Both the position numbers and the translations under genes were made by a program. This document shows positions 55,998-64,000 of a DNA stretch of 64,000 nucleotides, one piece after another (positions within the stretch are counted from its first letter, which is position 1; the number at the start of each line of letters is the position of its first letter). The stretch lies in contig WNKI01000001.1 of the NCBI GenBank assembly GCA_015350385.1, positions 12,273,329-12,337,328 of the forward strand, read 5' to 3'. The DNA comes from Aculops lycopersici (lineage: Eukaryota > Arthropoda > Arachnida > Trombidiformes > Eriophyidae). Below the pieces are notes generated by a model. That model saw only the letters and a list, made by a program, of their open reading frames with translations. It did no database searches and was not told the origin of the DNA.

Positions 55998-57359
55998 TGT
56001 GAATGAATAATTATAGTCTTAGTGACAATTGTTGCTAATTAATAAAATTTACCAATATCTTTGTCGCTCTTGGTGCTCGTCCAGGTTAAAATTTGACCCG
56101 AACTTGAGGGGCCAGTGAGTTTCTGATTTTGATGGTTGCTTCTGCACTCTTAATGGCGGTGACAATATTTGTTTTTTCCACTTCTATCCAAGTGAATGAC
56201 AAGTCTTGATCGTTGCGTCGTCTGCTGAATGGAAAAACTTGCAACTTGCTCCTATATCAGGTTAGCTGGCCATGGAAAATGTAAACAATGCAAACAATAT
56301 GTCCAAGGATTTTGCAAACAATTAGCTTAATATGGATTTAGGGTCAACTGGTGTTGTGTTGGTGATAAAATATTACAGCGTTGGGCCAAACGAATAAATC
56401 CTGGGCCTGAGTGAGTGTGTGCGGCTGCTGCGGTGGCGGCGGCGGCGGCGACGGCGACGGCGACGGCGACGGCTGATTGCTAAAAGTGTGAGCCCGCAAA
56501 ATTACAACTACACACTACAATGCCTTAACCTGGACGGACGGATGCAAACGAAACGACGAAACGACGTCGTCGTCGATGGCGGCAGCTCACAGCTCGAACT
56601 CTCGACGGTCGCCGCGCCAGCAGCCAGAGTGGCGGCAGTGGTGAGTTGTGGGCAAATGCGCCGAGGCGAGTTTTGTGTGCGAGCAAGCGAGATTCAAGTA
56701 CCGTGTGTTCGAAACGGATGCCATCTCCGCAGCGCCCCAAGCGGCAAGTTTGGTACTAACAAGGTAACCATCAGAACTAAACACATGCCAATTCAAACCA
56801 AATTTGGCACAGATGATGTCCGTGCCACTATCAGTCCATGTGCGAAAGCTCAGATCCCAACAAGTAACCGTTTTTGTAAGAATCGAGAGAGAATATGATA
56901 AACCCTTACAGAAATTCGTATAATGACGCTTGCCAAAAAGAACTTCAGCGCGCTCCACAGACTACTACTATGGGGTTTTTAACAACTTTAATCTCGATTT
57001 TCAAAAAAAAAATTCAAATTGTTAGGATCTCTCACCTACCCTAACATTCTTAGAATGGCACAAGGATACTGTGTGCCGAGTTTCATCAGGATCTGCGCTT
57101 GGGAGATGAGACAGTTACCTTGTAGATCAGCTTCGGAGGACAGCTGCGGCAGCACACGCGGGTTTTTGCTACCCGAGTTACGAAAAGGCCAACCCTCTTT
57201 TTTCTGCAGCACGTTAGTTTAGCTCGCTCACCGCCAGGGGTGTAGAAGAGGGGGCGTGAGCACACTGCACCGAAATCCGAAAGAAGAGCTGTGCGAGGCA
57301 AGTGAGCTGCAGAGCTGAAAAAACGCGTTCTTCCTCTCTTTTTCCCCTCAGATGGCATC

Positions 57360-57388
57360 CGATTTTCAAACATTGTGTTTGAAAATCG
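57360..57388. repeat. Perfect 13-bp inverted repeat with 3-base loop
   Basis: CGATTTTCAAACA at 57360-57372, loop TTG, exact reverse complement at 57376-57388. Confidence 0.9.
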
Positions 57389-57500
57389 TGTGAGAGAAAT
57401 AGCCTTTCTCGCTTTAGGCGCCTCCAGCGGCAGTTTTGGAACTAATCCAGCGGCTGAGCGCAGCTGTGGCGGCGGCGCGGGCTATTGCCACCCGAATATC

Positions 57501-57609
57501 GTTGTGGGGCAGGCAAGCCTCAAGGCAAAATTAACTGTGCACAAATTTTTTTATTCTATGTGCCAAAATGCCTCAAGGCATGCCTGTCAGGCATTGCCTG
57601 ACCCACAAC
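57501..57609. repeat. 109-bp unit with inverted ends
   Basis: The ends GTTGTGGGGCAGGCAA (57501-57516) and TTGCCTGACCCACAAC (57594-57609) are reverse complements at 15 of 16 positions. GCCTCAAGGC occurs twice inside as a direct repeat (57517 and 57570). No target duplication was evident. It could be a small MITE or a stem-loop. Confidence 0.6.
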
Positions 57610-57785
57610 GCTACACCCGAATGAACAACAGGCCGAGTAGAGATTCCCGCGTGCTAAACAAACCACAATAAAAATATCAATTATAAAATTTATAACTGTA
57701 TAATAATAATAGTGATAGTGGTAGTAATAGCATCAACATCAACAACCAAAATTGGAATAAGAATCAGAACCAGGACCACAACAAG

Positions 57786-59093
57786 ATGGACGCAGCGGCC
57801 AACAACACGCCGGATAGGAACGTGGAAATGTGGAAAATTCGTAGACTTATCAAAAGTCTAGAAGCGGCCAGGGGCAATGGAACCTCAATGATATCGCTCA
57901 TCATGGCACCAAAAGAACAAATCTCAAGAATGTCCAAGCTGCTGGGCGACGAACACGGCACAGCCTCCAATATCAAATCCAGAGTCAACAGGCTCTCAGT
58001 TCTAAGTGCCATCACCTCCGTCCAAAACAGGCTCAAACTATACCCCCGCGTTCCTAACAATGGCCTGGTGATCTATTGTGGAACGATTGTTACAGAAGAT
58101 GGAAAGGAAAGGAAAGTTAACATCGACTTTGAACCATTCAAACCAATCAACACAACCCTTTACCTATGTGATAATAAGTTTCATACCGAACCTCTGACGC
58201 ACTTGCTGGCCGACGATGATAAGTTTGGTTTCATTGTTATGGACGGTAGCGGAACATTGTTTGGTACTTTACAAGGCAATACAAAGGAAACGTTAACAAA
58301 GTTCACTGTTGATCTACCCAAGAAGCACGGTCGTGGTGGTCAATCGGCGCTCCGTTTTGCTCGATTGCGTATGGAAAAGAGACACAATTATGTGCGCAAG
58401 GTGGCCGAGGTTGCCGCTCAACTCTTTTTAACCAATGATAAGCCCAATGTATCTGGCCTTATATTAGCCGGTTCAGCTGATTTCAAGAAGGAACTCGGCG
58501 CTTCCGATATGTTCGATAAGAGATTGCGAGAGAAGATCATCAAAACCGTTGATATCTCTTATGGAAACGAGAAAGGTTTTGATGAGGCGATTAAATTATC
58601 TGCCGACCTATTATCAAATGTTAAGCTTGTTCAAGAGAAGAAGCTGATCCAGAGATATTTTGATGAAATCGATCAGGACTCGGGTAAATATTGTTTTGGT
58701 ATCGAGGATACAATGCGAGCCCTTGAGATGGGTGCCGTTGAGACAACTATAGTTTGGGAAAACTACGAAAAACAGCGCTATGTTTTACTAAAATCAAATG
58801 GCGAAAAGGAGGTATTACATTTATCAGAGGCCGAGTGGGGCCGCCGAAGGGCTGAATACGAGAACAGTGCAGAGGCCGAATTGATTGAGAGTTGTCCTTT
58901 CCTCGAGTGGCTAGCCAACAACTACAAAACATTCGGTACAACATTGGAGATAATCACTAATAGATCTCAAGAGGGTAACATGTTTGTGGAAGGATTTGAC
59001 GGTCTTGGCGGTCTGCTTCGGTATAGAGTTGAATTCGATACCATCGCGCTGGCTAGCGACTTTGACGACATTGAGTTGGGCGACGACATGTAA
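57786..59093 (+). CDS. ETF1: Eukaryotic peptide chain release factor 1
   Basis: eRF1 recognises all three stop codons and triggers peptide release with eRF3. The 435-residue, single-exon product has the stop-recognition motifs NIKS (62-65) and YLCDNKF (126-132), both standard, so ordinary stop-codon reading is expected. It has the catalytic GGQ motif (184-186 in [25 protein letters not shown]). The C-terminal eRF3-binding domain reads [20 protein letters not shown] and ends in an acidic tail [12 protein letters not shown]. The start is the ATG at 57786. AATAAA lies at 59114. Confidence 0.98.
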   Translation: MDAAANNTPDRNVEMWKIRRLIKSLEAARGNGTSMISLIMAPKEQISRMSKLLGDEHGTASNIKSRVNRLSVLSAITSVQNRLKLYPRVPNNGLVIYCGTIVTEDGKERKVNIDFEPFKPINTTLYLCDNKFHTEPLTHLLADDDKFGFIVMDGSGTLFGTLQGNTKETLTKFTVDLPKKHGRGGQSALRFARLRMEKRHNYVRKVAEVAAQLFLTNDKPNVSGLILAGSADFKKELGASDMFDKRLREKIIKTVDISYGNEKGFDEAIKLSADLLSNVKLVQEKKLIQRYFDEIDQDSGKYCFGIEDTMRALEMGAVETTIVWENYEKQRYVLLKSNGEKEVLHLSEAEWGRRRAEYENSAEAELIESCPFLEWLANNYKTFGTTLEIITNRSQEGNMFVEGFDGLGGLLRYRVEFDTIALASDFDDIELGDDM

Positions 59094-59113
59094 GTTATGC
59101 AGTAAAAAATCAG

Positions 59114-59119
59114 AATAAA
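59114..59119 (+). promoter_or_regulatory. Polyadenylation signal AATAAA of eRF1
   Basis: Canonical hexamer 21 bases past the stop codon. Confidence 0.6.
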
Positions 59120-59290
59120 TTTACGAAATGAACGGAAACTAGGACCAAGAAGCGCACACCAAACTTACTCCGACTAAAGTCGACTGTCCAATTATTATTT
59201 TTGTTATTGTAAATGTACATTTAGTTATTTATAAGATAGTTGGGCCAATCTGGTAAGATACTTCCTGTTTCTAGTACCGCCTTTTTCGAA

Positions 59291-61678
59291 TCAATTGTCC
59301 TGGTCATAAGCTATTGAGTGACCTTGGTGTTGTTGTTGATGTTGACGGTTGAATTCTGACAACGAGTACATCCTACCAACCGGGCTTTTGAGGACATGGT
59401 AAACAACAGGTGACGTGTTGACAGTCTTGCTAAGATCCTGACTCTGCTTGCCAAGTCTTTGTTGGCGATGCTGTCGCAACGAACCCTGAGCGACGGGACT
59501 AACCAGATGCTGCTGAGAACCACTCGGCGCCAGTCTTAGTTGGGCAGACTTCGTTCCTGAATTCTTGGTAGAACCACCTGCAGCTCCAACATTCAACGAC
59601 TTCGCAGACTTGATGCGCAGTTTCAATCTAGAGCCTTCAACTGGTTGATCATTTTGAGGTGCCTGCGCAAACATGAACGGGGCCATGAAATGCTCGTGAC
59701 TGTGAGGTTGGTGCGCCTGATGGCTCGATAAGAGATTACCTGATAGTGAATCGATTCCCGTATCCTGGCGCCGATTAAACTGAAGCGCTGGCTCGTAAGT
59801 GGAGCGAGCGGACGATATGTAGCTCGGTGGTTGGATTGGGTAAACTGTGATGGGCGCGTACTGATATTGTGGTGGCGGCACGTGAGTATACACAAGTCCT
59901 GATGTTGGATGATTGACGCTATGATAGTGATGAGAGTGGCTGCTCATCGTCCGTGGTGTTCCGTGACTCGCTCCCTGTTGACTCGATTCCGCGTAGGATC
60001 TGTACAATTTTGGATTCGCGCCAAGAAGATGCTCATTCGTGTTCAGATTCTCGTTGTTAAAAATCTGGCTCAAAGTATCGGCTGCTGGCTGATTGTGACC
60101 TCCAACAGCAGGGCCAATCGGCGAGTACTTCCTGTGACCAGGTGGCAACGATACCGGAACTCTGGGAGTCATCAGGTCAGGAGTTGCGATTGTGTCAGTT
60201 GAGTAAAAATACTTGTTGTCTTCTGAGTCCTTCGTCGGTGGCTCCGAAATAGTCACTGGCTTGGATGCAAATGGATTTGCTTGGCTTAAGAACGGGAAAC
60301 CAAATAGCGAGTTTGGTAGGATGTTACGCAATTGTAGAACAGCATTTGGAATCTCGCTTGGTGGAATTGGAGAGGACGACTGGTTGCCCGATTGCTCTGG
60401 CCTACCCAACTCCTCAACAAGATCAATTTTCACTGGCCCATATGGTAAGCGAGTGTACTGAACTAATCGGTAGCGTTGATCGAAGTTGATGTAGGTGAAT
60501 TTGCCCTTGATAGTTCCATTCTTATATGTGGTCTCTTCTCTGAAAACCTTTTGGATCTCGTCCGAGCTGTAAGTAGGCAGGTGACTGCAGGAACTCGCCT
60601 TAGCCTCGGTCTTCTCTTCTTCAGGTGCTACCGGTTTCTCGGTGGTCGATGGGGTTGCTGTTGTGGCCTCAGGTGCCGCAGTTGTGGGTGTTGGTTGGTT
60701 GGTTTGTGCCTCGGTTGACGCAACACTGATGACCGACGTAATCTCTTTATCCTTTGAAAAGTCTGGTTCTGAGGATGGAAGTGCTGTAGTTGGCGCGGCT
60801 GTGGTAGTTTGTACCTCAGGCTCCGTGGATGGCAAGACAGTTGTTGAGTCGACGACTCTCACAATATCAGTAGGAGTGACGGAAGATGGCTCCTCTTTCG
60901 GTGATTCTGTGGTTGTTGTTGGTAATTCATTGAGGATAACCGTTGTAGTGGTTGTAGGTGGTTCCGTGGTTGTAGTTGTTGTGGGAGGCGATGATGGTTC
61001 AGTTGTCGTGGGAGGCGATGAAGGTTCAGTTGTCGTGGGAGGCGATGCAGGTTCAGTTGTCGTGGGAGGCGATGAAGGTTCAGTTGTCGCCTCTGAGGTT
61101 TCCACTCGTAACTCAGTCGTGGTTTCCACAGAAGATGATGCTGGGCTAGTTGTTGTTGTGGGTGAAGCTTCCGCTACCTTCTCATCTGGCCTCTGAGTGG
61201 TTGTTGTCTCTGTTTCAGTTGTGGCGGAAGTGGTATCAGTTTCCACCTCTGCACTTTCAGTAGTGGTTGTGGTTTCCGGTGTTGACGCAACAGTCGCCGA
61301 CTTGGTGCTCCCGGTCTGATCCGTCGAGTCGCCCTTAGTAGCCGAAGATTCGTCCTGATCTGCAGCCCGAGTGGTTTGCTTGTGACTCTCGCCGAAGTCA
61401 GACTTTGTGGTCTCTGATGACTCCGGTGCACTCTGTAGGGTCAATGACATAGTCACTGGCTCTAGAGGACTCTTGGCTACAGCTAAAATGTCATCTAGTT
61501 TTGGTACATTGTCTTGAGCCTGACGGCTGATGGTTCTGGTCTCAGCACCGACCAAATACAGGGTACCTAGAATGAGGCAAGCGAAATGAGTCTGTATTAT
61601 TCAAGATTCAGATTAGAAAGAGCTAATTTAGATGAGATGAGAAGAGTTTTTTGCGGTTGGTTAACTTACTTTGTGCAT
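59291..61678 (-). CDS. Secreted Thr/Pro-rich mucin-like protein, two exons
   Basis: The 769-residue product uses a nine-base coding first exon (61670..61678, encoding MHK) spliced at phase 0 over a 78-bp intron (GTAAGT...AATACAG) to 59291..61591. The join creates a textbook signal peptide, MHKTHFACLILGTLYLVGA. Residues to about 320 are Thr/Ser/Pro/Glu-rich and probably O-glycosylated, with a TTTEPSSPP-type repeat. One compact segment follows, SCSHLPTYSSDEIQKVFREE...NGTIKGKFTYINFDQRYRLVQYTRLPYGPVKI. It vaguely recalls extracellular or cuticle beta-sheet modules, but no family is certain. The rest is His/Gln/Ser/Pro-rich. An extracellular matrix, cuticle or peritrophic role is possible. It converges on eRF1. 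Confidence 0.82.
60981..61088. repeat. Four tandem 27-bp repeats in the mucin-like gene
   Basis: Four adjacent 27-bp copies (starts 60981, 61008, 61035, 61062) differ at only one or two bases. On the minus strand each encodes a nine-residue TTTEPSSPP-type unit. Confidence 0.9.
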
Positions 61679-62238
61679 TCTGAGGTTCTGGTGAGTAAAT
61701 TACAAACGGAGATATGACTTGTTGACTGTTCGAAACAAGAATGAGCAGTGAATGTGGAGTGTTCAGGGATTTAAACACGATTCGGGAAGTTGGATTGTGT
61801 GAGAAGTTTGTTAGAGTTTTGCAGAAAGTGGGGAAATGAAATCTCTCAAGGTCACCCCGATTGTTCCTTGCCTGAGATTAGACCATTAATTGACCAACTT
61901 TCACTGGTCGGTGCAGTGACTTGCTTGAGGCATTTGCGCGCATCCAAATCGATCGAATTTAAGTGGTTTTTCAGTTGGCCTTCCTCTCCCTAAAAACACC
62001 TGAGCGCCACGTTCAGGTGTTAGCAGTCGGCACTATTTACCGGCCACACCACTACTGATATGCCGAAGTGTTCGCACCTCCAACAACGATTGCGCAACTT
62101 CTTGATGTACCAAATACTTGTTGCTTTACTTTGTTCCGCTCGCTCGCCGAACTGACCACACGCAACAGCGTCGCTGGCTCGCTCGCACATCAAAGGGGCG
62201 ACTTCTCTCACTTTTGCTCTTCAATCGAAATGGGTAAG

Positions 62239-62268
62239 CCCCGTCGATGGGAGCATCCATCGACGGGG
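62239..62268. repeat. Perfect 12-bp inverted repeat with 6-base loop
   Basis: CCCCGTCGATGG at 62239-62250, loop GAGCAT, exact reverse complement at 62257-62268. Confidence 0.9.
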
Positions 62269-62421
62269 ATCCACTCGATTGCGGCGCGATCGGACTGGTC
62301 GCTTGCTCACAAGCTTTAGGCGGCTGCATTCGAGGCGCCGAGAAGTGCACACTTACCTGACTTTCAAGGACAGATTCTTCCTCTTCTTATTCCTTTTCTT
62401 CTCCTCTGTTTCTCTTCCTGT

Positions 62422-62460
62422 TTCTTCTTCTTCTTCTTCTTCTTCTTCTTCTTCTTCTTC
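62422..62460. repeat. (TTC)n microsatellite
   Basis: Uninterrupted TTC trinucleotide run. Confidence 0.9.
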
Positions 62461-64000
62461 TGCTTTCAATTCTACCACGACTCGCAATTCTGCCACCAAA
62501 TAAAACTTTTTGAAACGATCGCCTCACAGAAGTTCCAATTTCCTCGCCTAGTTTTCCTCTTCGCTTGGCACTAGCTCACTTCTATTGCCCTCACTGTTAA
62601 AAATATCTCGCCTGAATTGCAGCACAAATGTTCTCGTTGTCTGGTCAGTTGCAAGATTTTACACAGAAGTTTAACTGAGCTCAAGTTATTTCCCAGTCAG
62701 TTAGCTTAGTAGCGCGCTGTAATTATCTCGCCTCAGTCGCTGGCTGACATCGCTTAGGATACAAGCGAACCAATCGGATTGCGCAATCCACAGGTTGCAC
62801 CTCAAACACAGAGCGCTCTCGTCTCGTGCTTCAATTGCTTCGGCTTTTCACCTGACGGCAGCCCAAGTTAGCTGCCAGCTCCACTATGAGTCCAGGTATA
62901 TGATTTAGTTAATATACTTACAACGCGCGCTTCTTGAAGTTACCTGCGCAGAACAAGAGACCGAACTCAACTCGATCCTCCTCTTCTCTCTATCTGTGTG
63001 GCTAGTCAACTTCTTTAAAGCTAGACGTTCGATGATGATATAGTGAGACGAAACTTGCAAGATTCCACACCGACAAACAGCCACTTGCTGTTACACTACC
63101 CTAACTAGCTAACTATCTAACTGGCCATTTGATTTTCTCTCGCAAGTGTAGAGTTCGCGCTGAAGAGTTCACAAAGGTGATCCGCGTGAACCACCGATGC
63201 TTTGGCTGAGTCTTGCAAGATTACAGAGACAACCTGTTGCCTCCGAGCTAGTCGTTAGTTTAAAACAACATTCGCATAAACTCTCTAAAATCCTCGCGAC
63301 TTATTCGTCTCGCTTGTAAGCATGGTAATCTTAATCCGTCCACCGCGAGTCATCGCGTTCGTCACCAAGCCTGCCTGCCTGTCTTACCTGTTGGTTATTT
63401 TACTAGTCTTTTCGTTGTTGCTGTCGCAATACTCACAAATCCATCCCAAATCTCGCGGTGCCCCCACACGACTTAACGATGACGGTGGCTTTTGCGCAAA
63501 AATTGCGACGGCTACCGCCATCCAAGACGACTAACTCAATTAGTCGCCCTCTGAGAACATCTCGCAAGCTTCTCGCCGCCAGCTCAAACCAAATCCGAGT
63601 CGCCAATTAATGGTTGTCAATTTTCGTTTATGACTGCCAACAGTGGCGAGCGGAAGCAGAGCAAATAGACAAAAGCTCAATTACACCCTTCTCTTTCTGG
63701 AAGCCTAACCCTCTGGCTTTTGATTGGTCGACCAGGATGCTCATTTACAAGTTTAATGTAAGCTTAACACTCGTTTCGTGTAAGATTTCTGCAAGTTTGC
63801 CAACCATCAGGCACGAGTAAATCAATTTTAGCTCAACTTGACTAATTTTTGTTTTTTGTAACGAGTAGCTCAGCGTCGACTTGGGTGATCAGCAATAGTA
63901 TTAGCAGTAGCGACAACAAGTGGTTTTCTTCGACTTGCAATTGTAAAACTAACAAGATAAGTGGGCGCGGCGATAAAGACTCAACTCAAGTGTTATAAAT

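Larger units (their letters stand above)
55998..57785. other. Intergenic region between p66 and eRF1, no gene seen
   Basis: Shared upstream region of two divergent genes. It contains a perfect 13-bp hairpin at 57360-57388 and a 109-bp imperfect inverted-repeat unit at 57501-57609. Open frames (for example 56419-56898) are unrecognised. Confidence 0.4.
61679..64000. other. Right end of the window, no gene seen
   Basis: This is upstream sequence of the mucin-like gene. Minus-strand donor-like sites near 62357, 62947 and 63389 could belong to its 5' UTR exons. It includes a perfect hairpin at 62239-62268 and a TTC microsatellite at 62422-62460. A 70-residue plus-strand frame at 63322-63534 with a hydrophobic stretch is not supported as a gene. 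Confidence 0.4.

Noticed and set aside
60642..61196. 184-residue Val/Gly-rich plus-strand frame
   Set aside because: Antisense translation of the Thr/Pro tandem repeats of the mucin-like gene.
63322..63534. 70-residue plus-strand frame with a hydrophobic stretch
   Set aside because: No homology recognised, no poly-A signal, and it overlaps a minus-strand donor-like site; probably chance.

Overview
The window is animal nuclear DNA, most likely from an arthropod. It holds GT-AG introns of 68-262 bp inside otherwise nearly intronless genes, AATAAA signals about 10-90 bases past many stop codons, and metazoan-specific genes (synaptotagmin 1, alpha-catulin, the NuRD subunit p66, DNAJC30-like, HAPSTR1). 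I cannot name the species. The compact, intron-poor layout plus a bacterial-type panB would fit an acariform mite, but that is inference only.

Layout. 1-7.4 kb: four exons of an alpha-catulin-like gene on the minus strand with kilobase introns; it leaves the window on the left and its first exon was not found. 8.2-9.4 kb: a decayed cytochrome P450 whose end is cut by a 161-bp Tc1/mariner-type MITE. 9.6-13.2 kb: panB (ketopantoate hydroxymethyltransferase, minus), then divergently a shortened neurochondrin-like gene and an acyl-protein thioesterase. 13.3-14.85 kb: a GH31 glycosidase fragment and a 1,001-bp Tc1/mariner element that encodes only the DNA-binding half of a transposase. 15-25.3 kb: a dense block with DNAJC30-like, NTF2, an SLC16-like carrier, CNIH4, RNA polymerase II subunit RPB3, FDX2, TRMT6 and a delta-9 acyl-CoA desaturase. 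27.5-36.5 kb: RNPS1, a secreted Met/His-rich protein, GTPBP1 and a branched-chain aminotransferase. 37.9-46 kb: HIRA and synaptotagmin 1. 48.8-61.7 kb: ALDH3-type fatty aldehyde dehydrogenase, HAPSTR1, p66/GATAD2, eRF1 and a secreted Thr/Pro-rich mucin-like protein. The last 2.3 kb holds no gene I can support.

Most genes are unrelated housekeeping loci. One metabolic link is possible: the aminotransferase can make 3-methyl-2-oxobutanoate from valine, and this is the substrate of PanB. The most notable item is panB itself. Animals normally lack pantothenate synthesis, the protein resembles actinobacterial PanB, and it sits between unmistakably animal genes, so ancient horizontal transfer is the best reading. 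I found no panC, no CRISPR array, no rRNA and no tRNA.
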